Assembly (NCBI RefSeq): GCF_008298015.1
Contig: NZ_VTPX01000012.1
Location: forward strand, 45,061-109,060
DNA: 64,000 nt
Source of the DNA: Salinicola corii
GTDB taxonomy: Bacteria > Pseudomonadota > Gammaproteobacteria > Pseudomonadales > Halomonadaceae
Direction: 5' to 3'
Shown here: positions 44,121-53,311 of the stretch, piece by piece
How the letters are laid out: each line of letters starts with the position of its first letter
How positions within the stretch are numbered: position 1 is the stretch's first letter
The notes under the pieces: generated by a model
Told to the model about the DNA's origin: nothing
Databases searched by the model: none
What the model saw: only the letters and a program-made list of their open reading frames with translations
Translations under genes and position numbers: made by a program

Positions 44121-45023
44121 TCACTCCCGGTAGGCGGACTCTTTCAGCGCCCGGATGCGGTCGTCCAGCGGCGGGTGGCTGGCGAACAGTTTCTCCATGA
44201 TCTTGCGGGTCTGCCCGGTGGTGATGGCAAAGGCCGTCAGCGAGTCGGGCATCTGGTCCGGCTGGCTGGTCTCGGACTTCAGTCTGGCCAGGGCGTTGAT
44301 CATGGCGCCGCTGCCGGCGTACTTGGCGCCAGCGGCGTCGGCGCGGTACTCGCGGAAGCGCGAGAACCAGGCGACGATGATCGACGCCACCAGGCCGAAC
44401 ACGATCTCGGCGACGATGACGACCGCGAAATAGCCAATGAAGCCCAGGCCGCCGCCATTGTCGCGGCCGCGCAGGAAACTGTCGACGACCTGGGCCACCA
44501 CCCGCGCGAAGAACATCACGAAGGTGTTGAGCACCCCCTGGATCAGCGCCAGGGTGACCATGTCGCCATTGGCCACGTGGCCGATCTCGTGAGCCAGGAC
44601 GGCACGAATTTCCTCGGGTCGCATGCGCTCGAGCAGCCCCTGGGAGACCGCCACCAGCGCATCGTTCTTGTTCCAGCCGGTGGCGAAGGCGTTGGATTGC
44701 TGGGCCGGGAAGATCGCAACCTCCGGCATCTGGATATTGGCCTGCTGCGCCAGCTCGCGAACGGTATCGAGTAGCCACTGTTCGGTGGAATTGGCAGGCT
44801 GGTCGATCACCTTGGCCTTGGTGCTCATCTTCGCCATCCATTTGGAGATGAACAGCGATATCAGTGAGCCCGCCATGCCGAACACGAAGCAGAAGATCAG
44901 CAGGCTGTTCATGTTCAACCCGTTGGCGTTGAGATAAGGCTCGACGCCCAGTAATCGCAACGTGATGCTGGCGACGAGGATCACCGCCAGGTTGGTTGCC
45001 AGGAACAGGATGATTCGCATCAT
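44121..45023 (-). CDS. htpX: Membrane metalloprotease HtpX
   Basis: 300 residues; ATGATG start, either Met possible, after GAGGGTAAAG. HtpX is a heat-shock zinc protease of the inner membrane that works beside FtsH on misfolded membrane proteins. Two N-terminal spans (about 2-22 and 40-60), then [20 protein letters not shown], the zinc motif HEIGH (about 144) and the downstream Glu in [11 protein letters not shown], with two further spans between. E. coli regulates it through CpxR; no clear CpxR box was seen. alaA lies about 200 bases upstream, as in Pseudomonas. Confidence 0.95.
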   Translation of the reverse strand: MMRIILFLATNLAVILVASITLRLLGVEPYLNANGLNMNSLLIFCFVFGMAGSLISLFISKWMAKMSTKAKVIDQPANSTEQWLLDTVRELAQQANIQMPEVAIFPAQQSNAFATGWNKNDALVAVSQGLLERMRPEEIRAVLAHEIGHVANGDMVTLALIQGVLNTFVMFFARVVAQVVDSFLRGRDNGGGLGFIGYFAVVIVAEIVFGLVASIIVAWFSRFREYRADAAGAKYAGSGAMINALARLKSETSQPDQMPDSLTAFAITTGQTRKIMEKLFASHPPLDDRIRALKESAYRE

Positions 45024-45226
45024 CGGTCTTTACCCTCAGTCGTGGAAAGCGTGGTCGTCGTCACTTCGTGCGCCGGCTTTTGATTAGCGTGTTATTCGTT
45101 AACGCCCGGTAATCAGGCGGTTATGAACCGTTAGATACGACTTTCGTGAATAGGTTTCAAGGGGGCGTGGCCGCGCGTCGAAACGCGCGGCCCTGTTACA
45201 TGGCGGTGACTGGCCACCGCCGCGGA

Positions 45227-46453
45227 TCACTGGCGATAACGCGAGAGGAAGCGAGCGAAGCGGTCGATGGCATCGCCGAGTTGATCGGCCCAGGGCAGTG
45301 TCACGATGCGCACGTGATCCGGCGTCGGCCAGTTGAAGGCCGTACCCTGGACCAGCAGGATACGCTCCTGCAGCAGCAGGTCGAGCACCATCTGGGCGTC
45401 GTCGTGGATGGGATAGACCTCCGGGTCGAGCCGTGGAAAGGCGTAGAGCGCTCCCATCGGTTTGACACAGGACACCCCGGGGATCGCGTTGAGCTTTTCA
45501 TGCACGACGTTGCGCTGAGCGAGCAGCCGCCCGCCGGGCAAGATCAGATCATTGATCGACTGGTAGCCGCCGAGGCCGGTCTGGATCGCGTGCTGCGCCG
45601 GCACGTTGGCGCACAGTCGCATCGAGGCGAGCATGGTGAGGCCCTGGATGAAGTCCTCGGCGTTCTGCTTGCCCAGTCCCCCGGAAAGGATCATCCAGCC
45701 TGAGCGGAAGCCGGCGCAGCGGTAGCTCTTGGAGAGTCCATTCATGGTCACGACCAGTTGGTCGTCTTCGGCCAGTGCGCCGGTGGAGACGTGTTCGGTG
45801 CCGTCGTAGAGGATCTTGTCGTAGATCTCGTCGGAGAAGACGACAAGGCCGTGCTGGCGGGCGACCACCAGGATCTCCTTGACCACCGCCGGCGGGTAGA
45901 CCGCCCCCGTCGGGTTGTTGGGGTTGATCAGCACGATGGCGCGGGTGCGTGACGTGATCTTGTCGCGGATATCGGCGATATCCGGTGACCAGCTGGCGTT
46001 CTCGTCGCACAGATAGTGCACCGGATGTCCGCCGGAGAGGTTGGCCGCGGCGGTCCACAATGGGTAGTCGGGCGCGGGAATCAGCACCTCGTCGCCGTCG
46101 TTGAGCAGCGCCTGCATCGCCATCACGATCAGTTCGGAAACCCCATTGCCGATGAACACATCCTCGATGCCCACGCCCGGGATCCCTTTGCGCTGGCACT
46201 CCTGCATGATCGCCTTGCGCGCCGAGTAGAGTCCCTTCGAGTCGCAGTAACCCTGTGCCGTCGGCAGGTTGCGCATCACGTCCTGAAGAATCTCCTCGGG
46301 GGCTTCGAAACCGAAGGGCGCGGGATTGCCGATATTGAGCTTGAGAATGCGATGGCCTTCGTCCTCGAGTCGTTTGGCATGATCGAGAACGGGCCCGCGA
46401 ATGTCGTAGCAGACATTGTCGAGCTTGTGCGATTTCCGAATGGGGCTGTTCAT
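45227..46453 (-). CDS. alaA: Glutamate-pyruvate aminotransferase AlaA
   Basis: 408 residues from MNSPIRKSHKLDNVCYDIRG; a longer frame is not supported. AlaA is the main alanine-forming transaminase. It is a class I PLP enzyme: LPTAQGYCDSKGLYSARKAI, GNGVSELIVMAMQALLNDGD, INPNNPTGAVYP, SDEIYDKILYDG and the PLP lysine in NGLSKSYRCAGFRSGWM (about 240). It closely parallels E. coli AlaA across the whole length. htpX lies downstream on the same strand. Confidence 0.95.
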   Translation of the reverse strand: MNSPIRKSHKLDNVCYDIRGPVLDHAKRLEDEGHRILKLNIGNPAPFGFEAPEEILQDVMRNLPTAQGYCDSKGLYSARKAIMQECQRKGIPGVGIEDVFIGNGVSELIVMAMQALLNDGDEVLIPAPDYPLWTAAANLSGGHPVHYLCDENASWSPDIADIRDKITSRTRAIVLINPNNPTGAVYPPAVVKEILVVARQHGLVVFSDEIYDKILYDGTEHVSTGALAEDDQLVVTMNGLSKSYRCAGFRSGWMILSGGLGKQNAEDFIQGLTMLASMRLCANVPAQHAIQTGLGGYQSINDLILPGGRLLAQRNVVHEKLNAIPGVSCVKPMGALYAFPRLDPEVYPIHDDAQMVLDLLLQERILLVQGTAFNWPTPDHVRIVTLPWADQLGDAIDRFARFLSRYRQ

Positions 46454-46617
46454 TGAAGTTCCGTAAGCTGCACAGCCTAAAACGTCAGGCGGGTTGAAGA
46501 GGGCGGGAAGTCGGTATTCCCCGGTGGGCTGTGTCACCTATTCCCAGCATAACGCCGCGCTGGCGCGGCGCAAGGGGCAGAAACGGAAGGATTTTCGGTG
46601 CATCTGTATGGTGGCGG

Positions 46618-47562
46618 TCAGCTCTCGGAGGCGTCGATATCCTCCTCGACGGGGTCGGGGATATCCTCCGGCAGCTCCAGGGTCAACCGGCCGAGCTTGC
46701 CGTCCCGCAGCTCGTGCAGAAGTACCTCGGCGCCGCGGTGGAGGTTGATCACCCCGCCAGCCTTCAGGCCGCCGCGCTTGCGCGCGATCTCGCTCATGAT
46801 CGCATGGCCGTCGAACCCGGCCCTGGCCTGGAAATCGACCAGCCTGGGGCCATCGGCGTCGACGCCGTCGGTCTCGGTCGGCGCCACGTAGACGGGTAGT
46901 TCATCGAGCCGGTAGCGCTCGCGCAGGGCATCGGGATAGCGTTTGGCCAGTTCGGCGGCACAGATGATGGCGACGTCGACGTATTCGATCGCGGTATCGC
47001 GGATGGCACCGCTGGCCGCCAGCCGGTAGGCGCTGGCCTGATCCTCGATCTTGGGCCATAGCACGCCGGGCGTATCGATCAGCGAGACACGTCCGTCGAT
47101 GCGTATCTTCTGCTGGCGCTTGGTCACGGCCGGCTCGTTGCCGGTCTTGGCGATCTTGCGCCCGGCGAGGCCGTTGATCAGTGTCGACTTGCCGACGTTG
47201 GGTATGCCCATCACCATCACGCGGACGTCGCGGTCGGCGCGTACCTGGCCGGCCAGTTCGTGGCACAGCGCCGGAATCTGCTTGAGCTCCCGTGCCTGGG
47301 TCGTGGTGACGGCAATCGCGCGGCTGTCCGGCTGGGCATCGAAGAAGTTGATCCACCGCTCGGTCGCCTCGGGGTCGGCCAGATCGGCACGCGAGAGAAT
47401 TTTCAGTACGGGCTTGTGCTCGGTCAGCTCTGCCAGCATCGGGTTGCCGCTGGAGTAGGGCAGGCGGGCATCGAGGACCTCGATCACCACGTCGACCTCC
47501 GGCAGCGCCTCGGTGATCTGGCGCCGCGCCTTGTTCATGTGTCCGGGATACCAGCCGAGCAT
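46618..47562 (-). CDS. ylqF: Ribosome biogenesis GTPase YlqF/RbgA-like
   Basis: 314 residues from MLGWYPGHMNKARRQI, with AGGAGAACGTC upstream. It is a circularly permuted GTPase: the G4-like SRADL comes first (about 58), then G1 GIPNVGKSTLING (about 121) and G3 DTPGVLWPK (about 166). Bacillus RbgA helps late 50S assembly; the gammaproteobacterial homologues are less studied. The C-terminal ANTAR-like region ends acidic (DPVEEDIDASES). The gene lies at the border of the accessory stretch. Confidence 0.93.
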   Translation of the reverse strand: MLGWYPGHMNKARRQITEALPEVDVVIEVLDARLPYSSGNPMLAELTEHKPVLKILSRADLADPEATERWINFFDAQPDSRAIAVTTTQARELKQIPALCHELAGQVRADRDVRVMVMGIPNVGKSTLINGLAGRKIAKTGNEPAVTKRQQKIRIDGRVSLIDTPGVLWPKIEDQASAYRLAASGAIRDTAIEYVDVAIICAAELAKRYPDALRERYRLDELPVYVAPTETDGVDADGPRLVDFQARAGFDGHAIMSEIARKRGGLKAGGVINLHRGAEVLLHELRDGKLGRLTLELPEDIPDPVEEDIDASES

Positions 47563-48176
47563 GACGTTCTCCTGCCTGTTCTTCGAATCGCGCCGCCCCC
47601 AATGGCAAGCGGGCGGACATTCTAACAGGATGCTGCTGTGATGTGCTGGAGCCCGCACGATTAGTGGCCTGCTGCTCTAATCTGCCGAATCATGGGCATC
47701 AGGGGGTAAAAGCACCGCGTTTCTTCATCGGAGGCTCCGCGGAACTCGGCGAAGACTGCCCGTAAAACTCCGCTAGAGCTCATACTGAGCAAGCGAAGCT
47801 GGCAGCCTGAATCGAATGAAATAGACTCTCATTTGATTGTCCCCGTCATGGGTAATCGCTTCATTCGACATTAAATTTTTCCTACTAATGAGACTGACGC
47901 ATCAGTTTTTTAACGGATGGTAATTAATCGCAGTGCCCAATATATAGGGCCCAATCAATGCAGCTGATACCAGCTGTAGTGATAATCACGAATCTCTCTC
48001 CTTCTCGCCTATCGCATGCAGGCGCAGGGAAACTGTTACAGATAAAGAACACTGTTCCAGAACACCGTTCTTGTACTATCTTGACTTACGCGAGCCGCAG
48101 AGCGGCATGGATTCCTGCCAGGACCGCTCGCGATGCAAAAAAAGCGTGACCCCGGATCAGTGAAAGGAGACATGAG
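47563..48176. other. Intergenic, AT-richer region
   Basis: About 610 bases with visibly lower GC than the flanks between 47.8 and 48.1 kb. It contains small inverted repeats (for example CAGCTGATACCAGCTG near 47960 and AGAAC...GTTCT near 48040) but no convincing gene. The last part carries the ribosome site of the next open frame. Confidence 0.4.
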
Positions 48177-48449
48177 ATGAATCAGACACAGCGGTTGCAC
48201 CGCATGACATCCGCCTATGACCAAGTTGGTGAAGTTCGAGTTGTGCGTGATTCGAAGAATGCTTGGCTCAAACGTCCGAGGAGAACACTAGAGCCGATCG
48301 ATGAGAAAGTGACGGTTGGTTGTCTCTCTCATATTCCTCGTGAGGTGGTAGGTGTAGGAGCAACCTTGAATGCTCGACGCAGAGTAGATTTTTATTCTCG
48401 TTGGCATGGACAAAAAGAGCCTTTGCTCCAGATCTGGAAGGCACCCTGA
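48177..48449 (+). CDS. Small hypothetical basic protein
   Basis: 90 residues, preceded by AAAGGAGA at ideal spacing. Basic and soluble, beginning MNQTQRLHRMTSAYDQVGEV. Charged residues are spread throughout and there is no signal or membrane span. I do not recognise it. An ATG-AGA-TGA mini-frame overlaps the start. Its codon use is less GC-biased than the core genes, consistent with acquired DNA. Confidence 0.45.
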   Translation: MNQTQRLHRMTSAYDQVGEVRVVRDSKNAWLKRPRRTLEPIDEKVTVGCLSHIPREVVGVGATLNARRRVDFYSRWHGQKEPLLQIWKAP

Positions 48450-48786
48450 ATGCTTTGCCGAAAATTGCTGAGTGCAACACCTGACCAATTCGGTAAGGCG
48501 TTGCACTCAGAATGGTCGGGCAGGTAGCTTTACGGAGTTAAGGAGGTGGCGTTTCCGTTTGCGTTACCGCTCTCCCGCATCCGCTTCGCCCAGCAGCTCA
48601 CCGCCTGGTAGGCGATATCGGTAGTCGTTAGCATAGAAAGGACGAACCTCAATGCCTGCGCACCCGGTGAAGTCACGCAATGCTCTGTCACCTCGCGTCG
48701 CCATCGAGCACTGGCCGGTCAGTGCCGCTGTCAACAAACCCAATGACAATGTTCACGTTGACGTAATCTAGCCTGCTCCAGATACT
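48450..48786. other. Intergenic region with a possible gene fragment
   Basis: About 340 bases. On the minus strand, 48564-48749 encodes a 61-codon tail with no proper start; the part ALTGQCSMATRGDRALRDF followed by IEVRPF has the feel of a PIN-type C-terminus, but this is weak. A stop lies directly before it. It may be a decayed gene end. Confidence 0.25.
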
Positions 48787-49179
48787 TCATCTTGCGCTGC
48801 CGATATCCCGATCCTCCTCTGCGCCCTGGAGCATCAGCGTGGTTTCCTCGACTCTCAGGAAACGTCCCTCGGAATCTAGTTCACCGAACAGGTAGACCTC
48901 TTGGACCACCTCCGAACCATCACGCTTCGTCACGCGGACGATGTGGCGGTCTGCATATCGGTTGCCCTCCCTCAGCTCGTCGAGTACCTCTACGTCTGCG
49001 GATACCACGATCTCACGAAGCTTCGCAGCGTGTTCTGCAAAGGCTTCGCGGTCATCCCAATGGCCATTCGTCCTTTGCTGGTATTCCGGACTGAAATGCG
49101 ATGCCAATGCCTCTTCCAATGGCAGACACTGCTGATTGAGTATTGCATCGAGGGCGCTACGGATATCGGTCGTTTTCAT
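48787..49179 (-). CDS. SnoaL/NTF2-like protein
   Basis: 130 residues. The pattern of an N-terminal helix, HFSPEYQQRTNGHWDDREAF, two beta strands (ADVEVLDELREGNRYADRHI) and VQEVYLFGELDSEGRFLRVEE fits the SnoaL-like/NTF2 fold of small cone-shaped proteins. Such proteins are enzymes (isomerases, dehydratases) or binding proteins, and no function can be read from it. It is monocistronic in the accessory stretch. Confidence 0.65.
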   Translation of the reverse strand: MKTTDIRSALDAILNQQCLPLEEALASHFSPEYQQRTNGHWDDREAFAEHAAKLREIVVSADVEVLDELREGNRYADRHIVRVTKRDGSEVVQEVYLFGELDSEGRFLRVEETTLMLQGAEEDRDIGSAR

Positions 49180-49399
49180 GTCGTCTGGCTAAGCTTTGCT
49201 CATTGAGACTACAGGCTACTGGTCGATTCGATCGTGTGCCACCTCCGGGGCATGGAGTCCGTTGGAGGCTCGGTGTGATGCGATCGGCCCTTACTTCCGC
49301 AGTTTCCTGGCCGTGACACGGGAGAGTTTGAAGACAGAATTATCGCCGTAGCAAGGAGCGATTGGCGTGGAGAACCGCATTTGCGGCGGCCTGGAATAG

Positions 49400-49870
49400 T
49401 CAGCCTGTCCAGGGGAAAGCATTATCGAGGAATACTGCTAAGTCATCCTCCGTAAAGTCGGCAGTTTCACCCTGTGTTCGTCCTTGGGAGTCGGATATTA
49501 ACATTTTCCAGCTTTTTTCCTCTCCATACCATACGAGAATCAGCCGAGCTTTTTTTCCGACCTCGAAATCTGCCCGTGCTTTATAAGGGACGCTGTAAAA
49601 TATTGGGTTCGATTTTATTTCTTGATCTTTGTTTTTGATGTGTAATATTGGAGTCTCTACTTGAGAGTTGAACTCTGTTTTGGTTTCAAATGAACGTCTT
49701 GTTGTTACGCCTTGTTCATTTAGGGGTTCGAGCATATTTTCAATGCTATCATAAAGTCTGTGCAGAGCCGTAAGCCAATTTTCCAAATCCTGTTCGGTTC
49801 TTTGTTTGGCCTTTTTTTCAGACTCGTTTTGCTCCTGAAGCTTCGCTTTTAAGTCATCCATCTTTGACAT
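49400..49870 (-). CDS. Hypothetical protein with N-terminal coiled coil
   Basis: 156 residues from MSKMDDLKAKLQEQ, chosen for a GGAG seven bases upstream. Residues about 3-30 are highly charged and helical (coiled coil likely). The rest alternates beta-type segments (PIFYSVPYKARADFEVGKK, LILVWYGEEKSWKML). The DNA is clearly more AT-rich than the surrounding genome, with codons such as aaa, gaa and att common, suggesting recent transfer. No family recognised. Confidence 0.65.
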   Translation of the reverse strand: MSKMDDLKAKLQEQNESEKKAKQRTEQDLENWLTALHRLYDSIENMLEPLNEQGVTTRRSFETKTEFNSQVETPILHIKNKDQEIKSNPIFYSVPYKARADFEVGKKARLILVWYGEEKSWKMLISDSQGRTQGETADFTEDDLAVFLDNAFPWTG

Positions 49871-49927
49871 GATAGTCTCCATGAGAAATTGGCTGATGTG
49901 GACGATATTCAGACCGCACGCTGATGA

Positions 49928-50460
49928 TTACCGTGAGGTAAACCAAAACAGAAGGGCCAGGCCGGTTGTTGCAGAGAGGACGGAAGCGCACAGAATGCCA
50001 ATCTTGGCCGATGCAAGCTGAGCCTCTCCCAGCCCATCCCGGCAATGAGCAGAGCCATCGTGAATCCAATGCCCGTGAGCAAGGCTCCTCCCAAGATAAG
50101 GGGCCACGATAGCTCCTCTGGAAGTACCCCCAAACGGGCTCTCACGGCGATATAGCTAAAGGCAACGACTCCGATCGGCTTTCCGAGAACAAGTCCTCCA
50201 ATGATTGCCGCCGTAAGTTGCCAATCCATGGTGGTACCTAAACAGTGGTAGACCGGCGTTAGCGAGAGCGAATGCTGGCAGGACCGTGAAAGCGACCCAT
50301 GGGTACAATGCGAGTTCAAATCGCTCAAGCGGAGAAAAAATCTCACGTGAAGCAACATTCGCGCGTTGCAAGTCTCTTCTCCCTTCCTTATTGTCTCTCG
50401 AGGGTTCGTCGCGAGGAAAGATGGTCACTTTAGCTAGAATTGCCTGTAGTCGGTTGTCGC
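49928..50460 (-). pseudogene. nhaA: nhaA (Na+/H+ antiporter) 3' remnant, two frameshifts
   Basis: Three reading frames together give the last 150 or so residues of NhaA. From 5': SPLERFELALYPWVAF and LPAFALANAGL (frame 1), then, after a shift near 50240, IIGGLVLGKPIGVVAFSYIA and GGALLTGIGFTMALLIAGM (frame 2), then, after a shift near 50020, QLASAKIGILCASVLSATTG to a TAA at 49928 (frame 3). The first two thirds of the gene, with the essential Asp pair of TM5, are missing. So it is a decayed 3' fragment, not a functional antiporter. Confidence 0.8.
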
Positions 50461-50552
50461 TGATAAGGATGCGACACGAACTACACAAGTTCGAAAAAAT
50501 CCGGAGGCAATAAGGACCGAGAAATGATAGGCGCTTCGGTTGATTGGCTCCG

Positions 50553-50804
50553 TCACTGATAAGTGGAAGAGTCATGCCGGTAAACGCCGGCTTGAGACCT
50601 TTCGTATGCCATTTTAATAATGAGGTTCTTAGATCTATTGAACATTTGGTGTCGATAACTGGGTGCTATTAGATCGGCATGATGACCGCAGGTGTCCAAA
50701 AAATCACCGCACTCCGAACAGTTAATTTCGTCCCATTCGAGACAATTATTGAGGGATAGAGCTTCTGTATTACCGCAACGGTTACATAGGAGATAATATC
50801 TCAT
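50553..50804 (-). CDS. Small zinc-ribbon-like protein
   Basis: 83 residues with a perfect AGGAGG six bases before the ATG. Two Cys pairs, CNRCG (about residues 7-10) and CSECG (about 28-31), plus CGHH nearby suggest a zinc ribbon. A basic, polar tail follows. No family recognised. The open frame extends upstream, but the ribosome site marks this start. The frame ends about 90 bases before the nhaA remnant. Confidence 0.6.
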   Translation of the reverse strand: MRYYLLCNRCGNTEALSLNNCLEWDEINCSECGDFLDTCGHHADLIAPSYRHQMFNRSKNLIIKMAYERSQAGVYRHDSSTYQ

Positions 50805-51355
50805 GGTGAGCCTCCTGGGCTCTTGGTTCGACCAGAACGATTGAACCGTCGGGAGCATATTCCGCGACATCGGAAGCAGCAGTCCTTGCTGTTTCCACTC
50901 CAACAGTTTTGCTGGCAAATTGCAGCGTGACACACCACACGGCTCCGCACGAGGTCTCATCTTGTATGCTTCGGGTATGGGGTGAATGATCGACATTGGT
51001 TGGATTCCACGTCCTGTGTTTATGCTCACTGTTAGATGGACGACTGCAAGACGCCACTTTCCTTGGCGAGGTCTGAACGACTGCGTGGCAGATCGGCCGT
51101 CTGGTGCGGCGGTCATCACCGAGTCGACGCCAATCGTGGTGTCTCTCGGCATATCGACGCCAGCGTGAGAGATCCGCTATAGCGCTGCTTGGAGTCGCCG
51201 ACGATCACGCGGTAGCGACTTGCTGGTTGAATAGGTAATGTAAGGGCGCGAATGTATAGATTAAGTATGTCCTCTTTTGAAGGCATCGGTCTGTGAGTTT
51301 AGGATCATGTTTTGGAGTCGTGTCATATAAAAGGAAAACTCCCTGATAGTTATCT
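50805..51355. other. Intergenic region without supported gene
   Basis: About 550 bases. Open frames exist on both strands but lack ribosome sites and recognisable sequence. The minus-strand frame that joins the zinc-ribbon gene runs through most of it. No repeat or RNA gene seen. Confidence 0.4.
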
Positions 51356-51730
51356 ATGATGTTTAAGTTATACTTAAATCCTGTCGAGGCTCAGTTTTCT
51401 GACGTTATCCACAGCCGCATGCAGTCTGACTTGGGTATGCCGGAAGATAAACGGGTACATCGTTTTATTCCAATGGACGCCGAGGATTTCTACTACCCGG
51501 ATGGCCGAACACAGGCTTATACGGCCATAGAAATCGATATGATGGAAGGGCGCTTGGAGGAGACCAAAAAAGCATTGATCAAGTTGATCTTTCAGCGCCT
51601 GGAAACTGAGGTAGGTCTTGTCCCCGTGGATGTGGAAGTAACGATTAAAGAGCAACCGCCGCATTGTTGGGGCTTTCGGAGCATGACGGGAGACCAAGCG
51701 CGGGACCTTAAATACTCGGTCAAGGTATAG
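51356..51730 (+). CDS. Tautomerase-superfamily protein lacking the N-terminal proline
   Basis: 124 residues. The pattern is that of the larger tautomerase family proteins: GMPEDKRVHRFIPMDAEDFY, TAIEIDMMEGRLEETKKALI, LVPVDVEVTIKE and PPHCWGFRSMTGDQARD. The catalytic Pro1, placed directly after the initiator Met in active members, is absent; the protein starts MMFKLYLNP and a stop lies three codons upstream. There is no good ribosome site. It may be inactive, non-tautomerase or truncated at the start. Confidence 0.65.
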   Translation: MMFKLYLNPVEAQFSDVIHSRMQSDLGMPEDKRVHRFIPMDAEDFYYPDGRTQAYTAIEIDMMEGRLEETKKALIKLIFQRLETEVGLVPVDVEVTIKEQPPHCWGFRSMTGDQARDLKYSVKV

Positions 51731-51839
51731 CTGTACCGAAATTCCTGATGGGTGGGCCCAGAGAGGGTGAGTCTTCTGGGTCGCCTGGTTCATGGCATCA
51801 CCCCAACAGAGCACAACATCAGAAGCGAGGTGACGAAGG

Positions 51840-52241
51840 ATGCGTGGTTTTCTACTGATTTCAGGCTTGGCCCTGGTTGGCCTAAGTGGACTTGCTCAGG
51901 CTGCCCCCTCCTGCGAAGACGCAATCACTCAGCAGGAGATGAACGCTTGCGCGGGCGAGGGATACCAAGCCGCGGACGAGGAGTTGAACGCCACCTATGA
52001 CGAGGTCATGGGTCGGCTTGATGGCGACTCGGAGGAAGGATTGAAGACCGCCCAGCGGGCCTGGATCCAGTTTCGCGACGCCGAATGCGATTTCGTGAGC
52101 GGGCCCACCTCTGAGGGCAGTGCCAACTCGATGGTCAAGGCTGGCTGCCTGGAGAAGCTGACCCACCAGCGCACCGAGGCGCTGAAGAGTTACTCGCAAT
52201 GCGAAGAGGGTGATGTGAGCTGTCCGGTTCCCAGGCAATAA
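51840..52241 (+). CDS. LprI-family (DUF1311) secreted protein
   Basis: 133 residues with a signal peptide cleaved near AQA-AP. The mature part shows the LprI/DUF1311 layout: SCEDAITQQEMNACAGEGYQAADEELNATY, AQRAWIQFRDAECDF and AGCLEKLTHQRTEAL, with Cys positions for two disulfides. The family is named for the Mycobacterium lysozyme inhibitor LprI; in proteobacteria it is mostly uncharacterised. It ends with a short Cys-containing tail. Confidence 0.85.
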   Translation: MRGFLLISGLALVGLSGLAQAAPSCEDAITQQEMNACAGEGYQAADEELNATYDEVMGRLDGDSEEGLKTAQRAWIQFRDAECDFVSGPTSEGSANSMVKAGCLEKLTHQRTEALKSYSQCEEGDVSCPVPRQ

Positions 52242-52560
52242 GGGTTCATGCTCCGGCACGCTGAGTTGTGGCGGTGGCCACAGACTGATCAGCCAAACGC
52301 GATGATGCTCGTACCGGGAGACCGACCGGGATTTGGCGAATAGCCTTCAAACTGTCGCCTACTATTTGGCTTGCCAACAATATCTTTCGACTTATAAGCC
52401 TCGATCTCGGAAAAAAACAAACAGCGAGTGGACATCGTGATCGTAGATAGGGAGACGAAAAAGCCCACAGTCATGGGCTTTTTCGCCTCTTTACGCCGGG
52501 TAAATCAGCAGGCCCGAGCGTTCTGGCAGACTGTCTGCCCGATGCCGCCGCTCGGCGATA
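52242..52560. other. Intergenic region between LprI-like gene and msrB
   Basis: About 320 bases between convergent genes. The only structure seen is the bidirectional terminator at 52457-52484; the small frames here have no ribosome sites. Confidence 0.5.
52457..52484. terminator. Bidirectional rho-independent terminator
   Basis: An 11-bp stem GAAAAAGCCCA / TGGGCTTTTTC with a 6-base loop, U-rich on both strands, between the LprI-like gene and msrB. Confidence 0.8.
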
Positions 52561-52959
52561 TTATTCGCCGGCATGGAAGGTGATCGCCACCGAGTTGATG
52601 CAATAACGCTGGCCGGTGGTTTCCGCCGGGCCGTCCGGGAAGACGTGACCCAGATGGGCGTCGCAGCGTCGGCAGGTCACCTCGATCCGGCGCATGCCGT
52701 GGCTGCCGTCCTGGTGCTCTTCGACCGAGGCCGCGGCCAGGGGGCGGTCGAAACTCGGCCAGCCACAGTGCGCTTCGAATTTGTGCTCGTTCTCGAACAG
52801 CGGCGCGCCACAGCAGACACAGTGATAGATACCCTGGACCGGCTCGACCTGATAGTCGCCGGTAAATGGGCGCTCGGTGCCTTTCTCGCGGGTAACGTGG
52901 TACTGCTCGGGGGTGAGCTTTTCACGCCACTCGGCTTCCGTCTTCTGTACCTTACCCAT
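52561..52959 (-). CDS. msrB: Peptide-methionine (R)-S-oxide reductase MsrB
   Basis: 132 residues. MsrB repairs oxidised methionine R-sulfoxides. Two zinc CxxC pairs are present (CVCCGAPLF about 48; [12 protein letters not shown] about 97), as are the resolving region and the catalytic Cys in RYCINSVAI (about 119). WPSFDRP is the usual substrate-binding motif. In Pseudomonas msrB sits next to alaA and htpX; here about six kilobases of ylqF and accessory DNA separate them. Confidence 0.96.
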   Translation of the reverse strand: MGKVQKTEAEWREKLTPEQYHVTREKGTERPFTGDYQVEPVQGIYHCVCCGAPLFENEHKFEAHCGWPSFDRPLAAASVEEHQDGSHGMRRIEVTCRRCDAHLGHVFPDGPAETTGQRYCINSVAITFHAGE

Positions 52960-53125
52960 GTCCAGTTCTCCTCATCGTTTCGACTCGCTCACTGCATTAC
53001 AGGCCATTTGGCATTCCCTGACCAGTCCCGATTAGGCTATGGTGAAAATCGGTGAAATCAATCGCTTGACACCTCAAAATCGCCTCAGTAACATACGCGC
53101 CACTTCGACGAAGCCGAGACATTAC

Positions 53126-53201
53126 GTCCCATTCGTCTAGTGGTCCAGGACACCGCCCTTTCACGGCGGTAACAGGGGTTCGAACCCCCTATGGGACGCC
53201 A
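53126..53201 (+). tRNA. tRNA-Glu (TTC), copy 1
   Basis: 76 bases with encoded CCA. Acceptor GTCCCAT / ATGGGAC, anticodon stem CCGCC / GGCGG, loop CTTTCAC with anticodon TTC. First gene of a Glu-Gly-Glu-Gly cluster. Confidence 0.96.
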
Positions 53202-53236
53202 CTTGGTTAATCGAAGTGCATGTGGAAAGTGACGGT

Positions 53237-53311
53237 GCGGGAATAGCTCAGTGGTAGAGCATCGCCTTGCCAAGGCGAGGGTCGGGAGTTCGAATCTCCT
53301 TTCCCGCTCCA
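53237..53311 (+). tRNA. tRNA-Gly (GCC), copy 1
   Basis: 75 bases with encoded CCA. Acceptor GCGGGAA / TTCCCGC, anticodon GCC in the loop of the CGCCT / AGGCG stem, T-loop TTCGAAT. Followed directly by a 76-bp unit ending in a copy of its own 3' end. Confidence 0.96.
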
